Positions 31,718 through 43,662 of a stretch of DNA of 64,000 nucleotides are shown in pieces; the first letter of the stretch is position 1; every line of letters begins with the position of its first letter. A program made the position numbers and the translations under genes. Under the pieces are notes generated by a model that saw only the letters and a list, made by a program, of their open reading frames with translations, made no database searches and was not told the DNA's origin. Source of the DNA: Lonicera japonica (lineage: Eukaryota; Streptophyta; Magnoliopsida; Dipsacales; Caprifoliaceae); assembly GCA_021464415.1 (NCBI GenBank), contig CM038467.1, positions 68,147,393 to 68,211,392 on the forward strand, in the 5' to 3' direction.

Positions 31718-33659
31718 TGTAGGTCGGAAAATACCCTAGAGGGGGGGTGAATAGGGTTTTAAAAACTTAATGCGGAATTAAAACGTTTTTAAAATATTTA
31801 AGCAAAGTAACTTAGTTGAATAAGTTTATCAAGGAAAATAATCAATTAAATAATCAATCCCAAGAATAAGCAATAATATAAGCAACTTCAATCAATTAAT
31901 ATAACAAATAAATAAAGAGATTGAGTAAGAAAGATTGAACAAATTTGAAGTCGAAGATTTTTTGTCCACACGGTTCGGCTTGTTCCCCCCACTCCGCGCT
32001 CGGTTAGTTCCCCGAGAACTTCCACTAAAATCGATCTCCTTCCGGGTGAAGATCAAACATTTACAAGTGTAATTCTTCTCACTACACTCTTTACAAATAT
32101 TGCTTGACCACAATATTCCCACAAGAATCCCTCTTGCTAACTATGAAATTTACCTCTCACAATTTCACTCAACAAGAATTTACCTTCTTGTCTATCTTAT
32201 GAGATTTACCTCTCATAAATTGTCTAATACAATTGTTTGGTGACTCACACCAATTAACAACTCTATCTAAGTGGTATAAGATACAATATGAAGCTCACAC
32301 TAGAGTTTGCTTGATTGATCAAATAGATAGCTCAAATGATGAATATGAATGATCAATAAAATAGCTTGACTTTGGATAGATGAAAAATATATTTGTAGAA
32401 GTGTTCAAGCTTGTCAAAATGTGTCTAGGAGGTCCAATATATAGTCCCAAAATAGATATAGCCGTTTGTAGTGGATTAATTAATTAATGGGTCAAAATTG
32501 CACATTTGTCAAAGTTCCAACAACTAGGTTTGACAAAACAATTCAAATTTGTTTTGTTAATTTCTCCCAATTTGACTGTTGGATCATGCTCAAATTTTAG
32601 TCAAAATTGCCAGGAGATGTTGTCTAACTACTGTAAGAATTTCAAAATGATTGGAGTTCAGGAAGGCCTTCATTTTACCGTTAGATCAAAACTGGGCAAA
32701 AACTGAGCGAATTTTAAACGAAAAATAAAAATATTTTTCCAATTTAATAATTTAGTTCCAAATAAAATTCTAATGATTTATGAACCTCAAATATATGTTT
32801 CTAAGATATCCATTTTTATTATAGCTTAAAATATGATCATTTAAAATTAATATGAATTTATTTTGAAACTCAATTTTTGTAAAATGATGTTTTTCAAATA
32901 AATTCAATTTCAAGCTAGTTTGAATCAATCTTTAAAATATGCAAGAATATGTTTGAGCTATATGGATTTGATCAATAAAGTATTTTTACATAAAATCTAA
33001 GCACTCACTCCATTTAATAATAATTCGAGTCTTCGTGATGCTTGATTTTCTTGTGCGTATCTTTACTTGTTTGATGTTCTTGATCCTTTCTTGGTTTTGA
33101 TAACTTATAAAACATGTGGAGATCATTCTTGTGCATATCTTCACTTGCTTGATGATCTAGATCTTTTCTTGGCTTTGTATAGCATATGTATATCACTTGA
33201 GTTCATTTCTTGTGAGTAGAGGCGTTTGTAAAGCTTGTGTGAGATTTGCTTCAGTTTGAAGTTACACTTGGTCGGAAGATATATCGGTTAATATGGCTAT
33301 CATCATTGGAACAACCGAGTTAAATAACACTTTATTAACTTATTGTAATTATCAAAATAAGATTAATTGACTTTACGATCAACAATTATAGCTTTTGGCG
33401 CAGTGGTAAGCGCTTGATCCTCACAATTGGTATCAGAGGAGGTCACGGGTTCGATACCTGGGGAGCGCCATTGTGGGGGGGATTGTTGGAGGTAAATCCA
33501 CAATTGCGCTCCTCTTCGTGGTGAATCCGGAGGGTATATCCGGTGTGCAGGTTATCTAATGCCATGGCGCTCTAATGGTTGTTGGGTACAAGGAAATAAA
33601 GTTGCGCCTTCGCTAAAAGCTATAGCTTTTGGCGCAGTGATAAGCGCTTGATCCTCACA
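31718..33659 (+). mobile_element. LTR-like insertion in L1: one ~1.7-kb LTR, primer-binding site, LTR stub
   Basis: The insert begins TGTAGGTCGG and ends GATCCTCACA, with AATTT on both sides (31,713-31,717 and 33,660-33,664). Model: a 1,708-bp left LTR (31,718-33,425) followed by AT and TGGTATCAGAG (33,428-33,438, tRNA-iMet primer type), about 190 bp of internal sequence, then only the last 39 bp of the right LTR (33,621-33,659, matching 33,387-33,425 with one change). No coding capacity. L1 ORF2 resumes right after it. The alternative, that the right part is a tRNA-derived SINE, is discussed under findings. Confidence 0.55.
33390..33480 (+). ncRNA. tRNA-like segment with A- and B-box signatures
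   Basis: A-box-like TGGCGCAGTGG and a perfect 4-bp D-stem (GCGC-AGTGGTAA-GCGC, 33,398-33,413) are followed by B-box-like GGGTTCGATACC (33,447-33,458), which closes a T-arm-like hairpin. The middle loop is too long for a true tRNA. It could be a SINE head or a chance feature of the LTR/primer-binding junction. Confidence 0.4.
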
Positions 33660-34862
33660 AATTTTTTTACATAGTGTGCAAGCCTATTGGAGTAGCATTT
33701 TTATATTACCTAAGAAGGTGCTTAAGGATATTCATGCTATTCTTAGCAGAATTTTGTGGGGTTCGGAATTAAAGATTCATAGTGCTAAGGTGGCTTGGAA
33801 TGTTGCATGCTGCCCCAAAAAAGAAAGGGGTTTATGCATTAAAAATATAGTAATATGGAACAAAGCTTGTATGGTTAGACATTTGTGGGATCTTGCTAGG
33901 AAAAAAGATAGCATGTGGGTAAAATGGTGTCATATTTTTATGTTAGGTCATAAAAATTTATGGACTAGTGTGGTTCAAGGTGATGTTTCTTGGACTTGGA
34001 AAAAGCTTATGAAGCTCAGGGACATTGCTTGGAGTCATATTTAGTATGTCGTTGGGAATGGGAGAGATGCTTAGATGTGGATGGATTATTGGCATCTGTG
34101 TGGTCCTCTAATTCAATTTGGTTCTCGAATATACTTGGATGCTGGAAGCACTAGCACTGCTAAAGTGGTAGATTTTATTAGGGGTAATTCTTGGTGTATG
34201 CCCACCCCTACTTCGAGAGATTTGGTTCATAGTAGAACTCATATGCCTAATTATAACCCGAACCAATACCAGGAAGACAAAGTACAGTGGCTGCTTGATA
34301 GAAGTGGTGAGTATTCTTGTCAAACCATATGGGAGGAACTCCGAATGAAGTTTCCCACTGTGTCTTGGGCCTCACTGATTTGGCATAATGATAATATCCC
34401 ACGATGTAGTTTTATTGCTTGGCTAGCATGTAAAGGTAGAATGAGAACGAAAGAGAAGCTTGTCCAGTGGGGAGTTGTAGCAAATTCAACTTGTGCCTTG
34501 TGTGGCACTGGTGTGGAAACCATAGATCATTTATTCTTTCAATGCAATTACGCTTGTCAAGTATGGGGTGTTGTCCTGAATAGATGATATGAAAGGTTTA
34601 GGTGTGGATCATGGATTGAAGAACTGGAAACTGCTTGTATCGGATTTAAAGGTAGCTCTTTTAGAGCTAAGGTGGGGAAATTAGCTTTCAATGTGTCTAT
34701 TTACATGGTGTGGCATGAGAGGAATATAAGGATCTTTCGAGGTGAAGCTCATCTTCCTAGTCAAGTTATGAAGGAAATAGGAAACTATATTTGCGCAAAA
34801 ACAAGGAATTGGAGCACCAAGAGGAATTATCGTAATTGGATTATTTGTAAAAATTGGGGTTA
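33660..34862 (+). pseudogene. L1 ORF2 C-terminal region with zf-RVT domain
   Basis: After the insertion the ORF2 frame resumes at HSVQAYWSSIFILPKKV and continues through LSRILWGSE, GLCIKNIVIWNKA and WTWKKLMKLRD. The zf-RVT domain spans roughly 34,290-34,590 (GEYSCQTIWEEL, WLACKGRMRTKEKL, CALCGTGVETIDHLFFQC). A tail with MVWHERNIRIFRGE stops at 34,860-34,862. Stops at about 34,042, 34,072 and 34,585 break it. The cysteine-histidine cluster is complete. Confidence 0.82.
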
Positions 34863-36525
34863 ATTTACCAAAAAAACAAACGTCTTGGACTGCTTATTTG
34901 GTCCCAGCTTTTTCCGTATGTAAAATTATCAACTCTCTAATAAAGTTCATAAGGTTTGATGTTGTGGGTTCTAATAATGTATAAAATCTTAAAGCTCCAC
35001 AAAGGAGGAGAGATGAAACCAAATTCCCATAAATAATAGAAACAAAATGTTAATGCACAAATGTGAAACAAAGTTGTAAGAGAGTAATGTTGAATTACCT
35101 GCCTAGAGAGAAAATAATGCCACCAAAGAAAGAGAAAGAAAGTGGGTTTATGCTTGCACAATTCAAAGTGAAAAGGTTAAAGTCTCCAATGGCATCTCTA
35201 CCTTAACCTACCGGTTAAACAAAAAGATAGTTCTACACATTAATGTGAATGCATCACAAAATTAAATATATATATATATACACACAATAATAAAGAGAAA
35301 GAAAAAATAAAGAGGGAGACCATGATGGGAGAACATTGTAAGCTTCAAATCAATTGCTAGAAAAATAATGACCCTTTATCATTTTTTTTAATTTTCAAAA
35401 TTTAAAATTTAAGAAAGCAACATTCACTTTCTTTCTAATAAAATAAAACAAAGAAACTTAATACTTCTAAATATTTAAATTTATAATTTTAGAAAATAGA
35501 AATGCAAATTAGGAAATAACTATTTGCAATATTTTTCGTATATTCATATTTTTGTAGTTAAACTCATGAATTTTACTGCGATTTATATTTTTTCCATTAA
35601 ACTTGTAAATTTCAGTGCAAATTTGCATTGAAACTTTAAAATTTTACTTAAAGTTATGTAACTAAATTTGCAATATATATATATAATATTTTGTAGAGAA
35701 TTTTGGTATTTCCAAATGAATCCAATAAAGATAAAAGAAAATGTAAAGTAGTAAATAATTCATGTTTGGAAATAATTTGAATATAAAATATTTATGATAG
35801 CATATATATTGATATGGGTACATATTTCAAATTTTGATGCATTTAATTCTAATTTTATCTTTACTTTAGTTATGGTAATAAATGTTGTCCTTATTGTATT
35901 AAAATATCTGATACCTTTCGTGAGAATGCGATTATATAAGGAATTTTTCTCCCATTTTCCCATTATATTAAAGAACATTAATTAAAAACTAATATAATTA
36001 GTACTAATATTTAATTTCAGTGTACGCCAAGCCCAATGGTAAAGGATATTTAGAAGGAAAATAAAACAAAGGGAATGGACTTATTTAATTAAAGAAATTC
36101 GAGGAGGGGCTAATTAATTTTAGTAAATAGGTATCTAAATTGAAAGAAGCCCAAGCCGAAACGTAAAAACATATCTAATTTTGTTTTTGTCACTATCTAA
36201 ATTATAAATTAGAAATAAGAAAATGGGCTTATCACTAGAAAACACATATGGACTTATTAATTTACTAAAAAGGTGATTTAATTTTAAAAAGGCCAAGCCC
36301 AACAATAAACGAATATACAAATGAGAAATTAAATATAACGAAATGGGTTTATTTAAATAAAATATTAGAAAAGGGGTTTATTATTTAAGTAAAAACGTTT
36401 TTAATTTTTCAAGAAACTCAAACGTAACCATAAAATAATATTTAAATGACTTATAAAAAGTGAGAAAATAGGCTTTAATTAGATAAAGAACTTATTAATT
36501 TTAGTATAAATATATTTAATTTGAT
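34863..36525. other. AT-rich intergenic sequence
   Basis: No gene. At 36,020-36,510 loosely repeated words such as ATGGGCTTATTTAATTA recur every 120-170 bases with intervening AAGCCCAA, suggesting a decayed tandem repeat. Confidence 0.4.
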
Positions 36526-36620
36526 ATGGGGATTAGCCTGAGCGGTAAGAGTGCCATATTCCACCTGGTCAACCATAATTCAAATCCGTTTCCCTGCCCT
36601 TTGATCAAAGAAATTGTTCG
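36526..36620 (+). mobile_element. Possible SINE remnant (tRNA-like head)
   Basis: GGGGATTAGCCTGAGCGG carries an A-box-like TAGCCTGAGCGG, followed about 45 bases on by AATTCAAATCC, a weak B box. No target duplication or tail was found, so it may be a decayed SINE head. Confidence 0.35.
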
Positions 36621-37199
36621 AGTCAGTTTACACACCCCTCAATTGATATTTTCTCTAGTCAATCTTAAGAGCATCTCCCATATTAACTTGGTGCATTTAG
36701 GAGTTTTGAAACTCCTAGACTGCTCCTCTAAATAATCAAAACCTGATTGACAACTTCACTTAGGATAAGTGATATTCGTTAATCCCCACTCAGTGAAATA
36801 AATAATGTCCCTATATTCAATCCCCAGGTCAATTCTATCACTAGATAATAGAGAATCTAAAGACGCTCACCTGAATTTAAGAAAGTCTTTGGTTCAAGTC
36901 ATACCAAGAAAGAGGATAGGAGGATTTCTATTATTATGCTAAAAAGGAAGAAACTTGAACCTTCCTTTCCAAAGAAAAATACAATCTCCAAAAACCAAAT
37001 AACATCATACAATTAATGAATCAATCCAATAATGAAGTCATGTGACACTGTATAAAAATCAAATTAGATGAATTAAGATATCTGATACCAAAACCCGGAC
37101 TGAACCCCCACACTTTTCGTCTTCTGGTCGGAACTGCCCCAACTGATCGGTCGGTTTCAGTCTGTTTTTCCTTCCCCACCCCTAAATACGCATTCATGA
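36621..37199. other. Intergenic sequence
   Basis: No frame or repeat that I can support. Confidence 0.35.
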
Positions 37200-39668
37200 A
37201 CCAAATTTAATGAAAAGAAGCAAAAATTAAGCCACATAGGAGCACATTAGCACTATCTTTGGATCAGGTGTAGTTAAATAGACAGGCACTCCTAATTCAA
37301 GTTTAGTTAAATATATATAGTTGATAATAATGTCTACAAATTTTCTTGCCTTTCCACCACCACCACCACCACAGATCATAATAATATTAGAAGCTTCTTC
37401 CATCAAAAAAACCAAACCCATCAACCACTTTCACAACGCTGCTTTCCGCGATATATACATAACATATATATAATTTAGTGTCTGACAAAATAAAAAAGGC
37501 AATACAAGAGGAAATTAAACTTTTTCTGCTTCGGCTTCTAACACATCAAGTAAATTAATGAGAGGCAGCGGCAGCTGCAAAACTTGGAACCCAGAGAAAG
37601 ACAAAAGCACAACCTTCCTGAAATTTAGAAGGGATTAGAAAAAAAAATCAACAAGAAGTAACACAGAATAGTAAATGCATTATCATTAACTGCAGTAGCT
37701 GACAAGCAGCCCAGCATTAGTATACGAATTAAATATATATATATATGTATTGTTCTCATACTTCAATCAAAGCTAAGAGTTTCCTAATTCTGAGAATTCT
37801 ACTGCATATTAACTAGTCGATCTCTAAACGAACAACATCCATCTGCTACACTGCCATAAGGGAGATGGGAGTTTTAATTAATCAACACTTTCTATTACTA
37901 TTCCACCATATTCATATCATACCATATCCTCCTCCATAATTCAATCAATCAATTGTCCACATTACTTTACTTGCCGAAATAGACCAAACCAAATAGGTCA
38001 TTCCCTTTCCATAAAACCAAAAATAGCAAAAGCACATCGCCTATATCATGCATGATGTACTCCATGTTCATTGTGTGTGTGTATGAGAGAGAACTCCCAT
38101 CCCTATCCCATGAGAGTACTTTCAGGCTCAACTACAGATTTAGATAAATGCTTTGGGAAACACATCCAATTGCACTTTATTATACTTCGTATTTGATAAT
38201 ATGAAAATGAAAAGAAGGGTGGGTATGTTAATAGTCTATTTGTACCAGCAGGGAAAGCAGCACAGGTGGCAGGAATTAACAAGGATTTAGTTACCAATTC
38301 AAAGACCATTCATTTACCACCAAGAACACGTATGCAGCAAGAAAACAGCTGGGCTAATGAACAAGTGAAGCGCGCAAAAGCGCAAAACCAGAACTAGAGC
38401 AACGGTGGTTGTAGATCAGGAAACAAACCGTGGTAATCTTAGCAGCCAGGCTGAATGTCTCCTCATAATCCTGCCCAGTTTAAGAGTGAACCTCTTTGCC
38501 ACTAAGCGAGCACCGGACCCTTCATTCAACCACTAGATAGAGAGAGAGTGCAAACGACAGGAAGCTAGAAACCCAATCATTATCATCAATCTACCTCATT
38601 TGCCGTTAGGAACCGATGAGGTCAGTTTTCACTCTTCAAGTGGAAGAAAATCAACAAGCCCAAACTAATCCGATTTAGTAATACAAATTTGTTTTTGACT
38701 CATAAGTTGTACTTCAGAAGTATAACACAGTAGTTACATACGTAGGAAAAGTTTGTCCTACATACATTGCCACATATTAGACCAAGGATAAACATAAGTT
38801 TGGCGAAGTTCTTTTTCATACAGACATCAGTTTCTATTTCAATTCAAACATCGCTTCTCTGTTTGTCTCCTTATAGTACCTATCATACACAAATTAGACT
38901 GTTGTGGATGCCGTTGCTCTAACCTTGGATTTCTATGAACATACTGATTTGGTAACCTATTGATTTGGTATCATAATCGATAGTCCCTATTGTAACGTAG
39001 TTCTGTTTTTGGTATTTTCCCAATGGACTATGCGGTTATGTTTTAAATAGGCCAAATATTAATTTATCATTAACCAATGTTTAACCGGTCCAAAATTATT
39101 AATTATAAAAGTTAACTAGGCCCAAAGTTCAAAAATTTGGCTTTTGGCTCCACCTGGAAAATCCAAGCCATGGCCAGAAATCGATCAAACAGACCTAGTA
39201 TAGATTGAAAGAGATAGTTTTGTTTTTAAGACCACCTAAGCCGGGTCCGGTTTAAGATGGCACAAAAACGACCAGGTTGATCTGGTTCAAAAAAATGACA
39301 TTATAACTGAACGACTGAACAATCCCACACATCTTCTAGGGGTATTTGGTCCAACTAAGTGGTTCGTATTAATTAAATAATAAAGTGACAAAAAAAATTT
39401 AATATAACCATCATCTTCTTCATCGATTCCGAGCCCTGGGTTGACCACTATGACCTCCACTGGCCACCACAATGAAACTGCTAATATGGGGATGGACTCA
39501 AAGAAATGGATGTTACAAGTTGGATTGAAGAGAGTTGTGTTCACTCATCAAGGGCCATGAATAACTCCAATCATCAAGGGCAATTGGGTTTCATGTCGAT
39601 GCAAATGAAATAACCATGATTAATGATGATGATAATGACAACATAATCAATTTAATGTTTATACCTGT

Positions 39669-41021
39669 TTATAGTGCCACGCAATCATGTAGGAAATGGC
39701 CGTCAGCGAAGTACTCCTGACGTTGATCAATAAGAACACGTCGTCGATTGCTTCGGTTGCACACGCCAACCCAAAATGTAAGACACGAAATAAATACCGC
39801 ATCACGATTACTTCGAGCTCGAAAAGAAGGGCCACCCCATACTAGAGCAAACTTCCCCTTCCCAACGTAAGACAAATAAGATTCGTACATACATTCTGGA
39901 CTTCGCATGTATGAATCCACCTTCTTAGCCAAACCCGGCACTAGCTCAAAGGAAGGTGAAGGGGAGGTTTTATCCAAAGCATATAATTCCCCGAGGTGAT
40001 ACTTATAAAAGGTATCGCCGACCGCCACAGATGAAGAAACAGCCTCATGACTCCGAGGAGTGAGATGCACCCTATGCAAGTAGCTCCTCCAAAGGAGAGT
40101 GGTGGGATCAAAAGAGTATACGTAATCTGAATTAGTAAAAATGACCAATTTGTTTCGATTTCTATCAAATGTGTAATCTTCTACGCAAACAGAAGGTGCA
40201 CTAGGAGGTGGGGGGCATGAAGTCCATGAAAGAGAAGCCGGATCGAAGACATCTCCTTCGAGTACCCTCTCTATAGTATCTCCATATGTATATAGTTTTC
40301 CATCACACGGGGAAACTACACCAAAACGGATCGTCTTTGGCGTGCTCATTGGAGGAAGTTCTTCCCAGGCAAGTGATTTGGATCCAAAATCGCAAACAAA
40401 AGCCTTTGAGGAGATTCGGGGACGATAACTAGATGATATTTCATAATTAGTCTCTTCATCATCATTCTTCTTATCAATGCCACCAACAGCATAAACAAGC
40501 TTCTTACGCTTCTTCATAGAGAATGGACTAGAGTCCGAGGAAGCAACTACGCAAAACTCTAAAGGGGTGTCAATGGGCATGTATGAAATTGTGGGGAGGA
40601 ACATAGGCTTGGATTTGGATTTGGATTTGGTTTTGGTTTCGGAGGATTGGCTTGTTAGATCAATCTTGCACCAACGGTACCAATGACCATCAGGGTCAGA
40701 AGCCTTTTCTAAGCATAAGTAAAGGCACAATTCGCTTTCTGGATTTTCAGGGGCGGTGGTGAGGGTTATGGTCTTGGTGATGGAGATGTGTTTGGTGATT
40801 GTGGCGGTCATAGGTATAAGCTCTTGTCGCTTCTTCTTGTTAACCTTGTCTTCAGACGAAGAGGAGCACCGAACAAGAAGAGGCTGAGATTGATGAACCC
40901 CATCCCCATCCCCATTTGTATCAGTATCCCTACTCCTATTCTTTCTCTCGTTCTCGCCCTTCTTTCGGGACTGTGAGCCTGCAGTCTCTTGCATAGTAAC
41001 GTTAATTTTCGATGACCGCAT
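39669..41021 (-). CDS. Kelch-like beta-propeller protein, copy A
   Basis: Intact 450-residue frame. Residues 1-65 are charged and Ser-rich with basic runs (SRKKGENERKNRS, VNKKKRQEL). Residues 90-165 are of unknown type (LCLYLCLEKASDPDGHWYRW). From about 170 on come four or five kelch-like blade units, each with hydrophobic strands and a Gly or Tyr-Gly pair followed by a Trp: KLVYAVGGIDKK...WEELPPM, GKLYTYGD...FDPASLSW, NKLVIFTNSDYVYSFDP...W, and FYKYHLGELYALD. No F-box or signal peptide is seen. Such propellers bind protein partners; the partner here is unknown. The start is supported by alignment with copy B (MRSSKIN versus MQSSSNI). An intron in the 5' UTR is likely. A paralogue lies 17 kb away. 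Confidence 0.75.
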   Translation of the reverse strand: MRSSKINVTMQETAGSQSRKKGENERKNRSRDTDTNGDGDGVHQSQPLLVRCSSSSEDKVNKKKRQELIPMTATITKHISITKTITLTTAPENPESELCLYLCLEKASDPDGHWYRWCKIDLTSQSSETKTKSKSKSKPMFLPTISYMPIDTPLEFCVVASSDSSPFSMKKRKKLVYAVGGIDKKNDDEETNYEISSSYRPRISSKAFVCDFGSKSLAWEELPPMSTPKTIRFGVVSPCDGKLYTYGDTIERVLEGDVFDPASLSWTSCPPPPSAPSVCVEDYTFDRNRNKLVIFTNSDYVYSFDPTTLLWRSYLHRVHLTPRSHEAVSSSVAVGDTFYKYHLGELYALDKTSPSPSFELVPGLAKKVDSYMRSPECMYESYLSYVGKGKFALVWGGPSFRARSNRDAVFISCLTFWVGVCNRSNRRRVLIDQRQEYFADGHFLHDCVAL

Positions 41022-41146
41022 ACTTTTACTGTGGTAAACAGAAGCAGGCCGACGCTAACTGCAGAAAAACAAAAACAAAAGAAACATGTCAATGAAATAA
41101 ATGAAGAATGCAATCAAATTTTGGAAATTGATTCCTAAACAATAGC

Positions 41147-41221
<75 letters not shown>
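41147..41221. repeat. (ATT)n microsatellite
   Basis: About 25 uninterrupted ATT units just upstream of the copy A gene. The matching place in copy B (about 58,210) has only a short imperfect ATT/GTT run. On - it yields a poly-isoleucine frame that is not a gene. Confidence 0.95.
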
Positions 41222-41222
<1 letters not shown>

Positions 41223-41391
41223 CTTCGTTGCGTTAAAGAATACAAATAACAGAAGCAGCAAGCTTCAATGATGGATTGTAATATTAAAAAAAATCAAATG
41301 CTTCTCATATAGCAGACAATCAGCCTCTCACATACCAAATTGGGGGTTTTAGATTCAGCATCTTTAAAATAATTATAAGACCAATATTAAT

Positions 41392-42266
41392 CAGTGGCGG
41401 AGCTAGGAATAATTTTCAGGGGGGTCACAAATTTTTTAAGCCAAATCACATTCAATAATTATGTTTACAGGCCAATTTTTGACTAAAATACTTCTCCATT
41501 CTGTTTCGTTATTTCAGAAAAGTTAAAAATGATATACTAAAATTAATTATATATTTTGAAATATCTTTATCAACTCAATATTCAACTTACTATAACCAAC
41601 AAACACATATATTAATCTAAATATTAATTTATCAAATAATAATCTAATAAGCAAATTAACCTCAATAATCAAATTTAATATCAATATTTAACAATTTAAT
41701 AAGCAAATCAAGCTCAATAATCAAATTTAATATCAATATTTAACAATCTAAGAAACAAATCAACATTAAAACACATAATTTTTAATATTCAAATTTTTAA
41801 ATCAAAATGTCTAAGATTATAAAAAAAAATCTAACCTAAAATACCAGAACAAATAAAAAATGAAAATAAAAAAAGAATCTACTACACTATTAGTTACTAT
41901 TGGGAAAAAAAAATAGAACCTGTGTTTATAAAAAAAAATAAAAAAATAAAAAAAAGCAGCAGCAAAACTTTATGAAAGAGAGATGAGAGAAACCAGACAA
42001 CTAAATTCTTTTAAGTTACAACCTAAACTTATATTACACACCCTTGCCTTTAACTTATACTATCAATCGCACAATCCACCCCTCCCGAATTAAATACCTA
42101 GCTTAGCTATTCTAATAACGCGTCGCCGCCCGCTGAACTTTACCCCGCTGAACCAAAACCTCCCTACATTTTCACAATGGCCCCTACAATTTCACAACTC
42201 ACACACTAATCCCTATACTTTTTCTTTTTTTTTAAGTCCAGGTGGGGCCACGTCGCTCCGCCCCTG
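41392..42266. mobile_element. hAT-like non-autonomous element (CAGTGGCGGAGC termini)
   Basis: Left end CAGTGGCGGAGC and right end GCTCCGCCCCTG form near-perfect 12-bp inverted termini. Flanks ATATTAAT (41,384-41,391) and ATAGTAAT (42,267-42,274) match at 7 of 8 positions, consistent with an 8-bp hAT-type duplication. Interior is 875 bp, AT-rich and without a coding frame. A related element sits in copy B at a slightly different position. Confidence 0.78.
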
Positions 42267-42369
42267 ATAGTAATAGTAGTAGAGTATGAAATGAGCTTCC
42301 GCATAGAGGTGACAAACTGCTCCTATTCAGGGGGACCATTTTCAGGGATCCTTATCCCTTGGACACAAT

Positions 42370-43020
42370 CTTTATTTTTATTTTTTTGACCAGAAACCAA
42401 GCTTATATTGATTGAAAAAACCAAATACAAGCAGAAAAAGGATGAAAGTGAACAAGAAGTCCACAGACAAAAAACAAGAAAAAACAAGACAAAACACAAA
42501 ACAGCCCAACTAAAACACCATAGGCTACAACACGGAGCGGTCTAAACTAACAACACATAAATCAAACAACAATACAACCAGAAAACTCTCAAAAAAAAAA
42601 AACTATAGCTGCACTTCCCCTGCAAATCTCTTTCACCGAGAAAAACCCAAGAGCTATTTCCTTTGCGCCATAGCTGCTGCCCAGTCACGTAAAATATATG
42701 ACATAGAAAGAATACCAAATTTCTTAGACGAGATTGCCCTCAACGAAGCTAACGACTTGACTCTTTGCCACACCTTCTCCTCATTTTCCTTCTTATCTTC
42801 AAATATCCTAGTATTTCTTTCTTTCTAGACACACCGCAGCACCACCATGGAGTTACACAATCTAAATCTTTTAATTTTTCCCAACAATGACAGATAATCC
42901 AAGATTTCAAATTTCTTCTAGAAGATAGTGATGAAAGAGTTTGAGAAGGCGAAAAAAAATACGCATATGATTCGAAGAGATAAAACAACCAACCTAACAA
43001 AGATTTGAAGGAATCCCCCT
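42370..43020 (-). mobile_element. 3' fragment of an L1-type LINE
   Basis: On - around 42,860-42,660 a frame reads KERNTRIFEDKKENEEKVWQ...SYILRDWAAAMAQR, the usual C-terminal end of plant L1 ORF2. The 3' end is marked by a T-rich run on + (about 42,380-42,397), i.e. an A-rich tail on -. The 5' limit is uncertain. It is absent from copy B. Confidence 0.6.
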
Positions 43021-43514
43021 AACCAAATACTTTTTTAATGTCATTCTCGATATTTATTCCGACAACACTATTTTCTTTGGAATTAGTTTCCAATACCAAA
43101 CAATAAGCTAAAAATCTCTATGATGTATAATGTATTCAACGTCTCAATCTTCCCAGTAGAAAAGAAGTCCTGATACATACACTAACTCAAAGTCCAGCCA
43201 AAAAAAGGAAGTCGATGAGCTTTTTTCATGTGAAACAAAAAGTTTATTATTTAACAAGAGTATCAAAACTAAATATAAATGCAACAAATTACTACAAGCA
43301 ATTTAGAAGGTATATAAACAACAATGCAACAGCCTCTTGGATACCAATTGGAGCTATAGAGTCAGCATCTTTAAAATAATTATAATAGTAATAGCAGTAC
43401 TCCCTGCATGCATACAAACCATACACCAACAGGTTGGTTTTGTTCGAGTTTTTGTTCATTACTCATATCCTAAATGGTAACTTTAGTTGAAAAATTGGAG
43501 TGTCAACAACTTAT

Positions 43515-43662
43515 GATTTTTTATTTTTTTTTTAAAATTAAGGGGGGTTAAAATCTCTCGTTAATCCAACAAATAAAGAAAAAACTCCTTGCCACCCATG
43601 AGTAGAACCTTGACCTCAAAACAACAAGAGTAAAAGTTGCCTACCACTACGCTAACCCCTCC
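43515..43662 (-). mobile_element. tRNA-derived SINE with 12-bp TSD
   Basis: Read on -, it starts GAGGGGTTAGCGTAGTGG (A-box TTAGCGTAGTGG), has a B-box-like GGTTCTACTCA, and ends in an A-rich tail (T-rich on + at 43,516-43,535). Perfect 12-bp duplication TCAACAACTTAT at 43,503-43,514 and 43,663-43,674. The paralogous site in copy B (near 59,287, TCAATAGCTTATAATTAAAC) is empty. Length about 148 bp. Confidence 0.9.

Larger units (their letters stand above)
27191..34862 (+). mobile_element. L1-type LINE, near full length but dead
   Basis: ORF1 with a zinc knuckle is followed by ORF2 with endonuclease, reverse transcriptase and the zf-RVT domain, the plant L1 layout. Many in-frame stops, several frameshifts and two insertions (29,456-29,848 and 31,718-33,659) inactivate it. 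Removing the inserts brings the ORF2 pieces back in order. Neither the 5' end nor a poly(A)-plus-duplication 3' end is clear, so both limits are those of recognisable coding sequence. Confidence 0.85.

Noticed and set aside
33390..33480. Functional tRNA gene
   Set aside because: D- and T-arms fit, but the middle loop is about 13 nt and no acceptor stem forms.
36526..36600. Functional tRNA gene
   Set aside because: Only A- and B-box-like words; no acceptor or anticodon stem can be drawn. Kept as a weak SINE remnant.
41055..41261. Minus-strand frame rich in isoleucine
   Set aside because: It is the translation of the (ATT)n microsatellite, not a gene.
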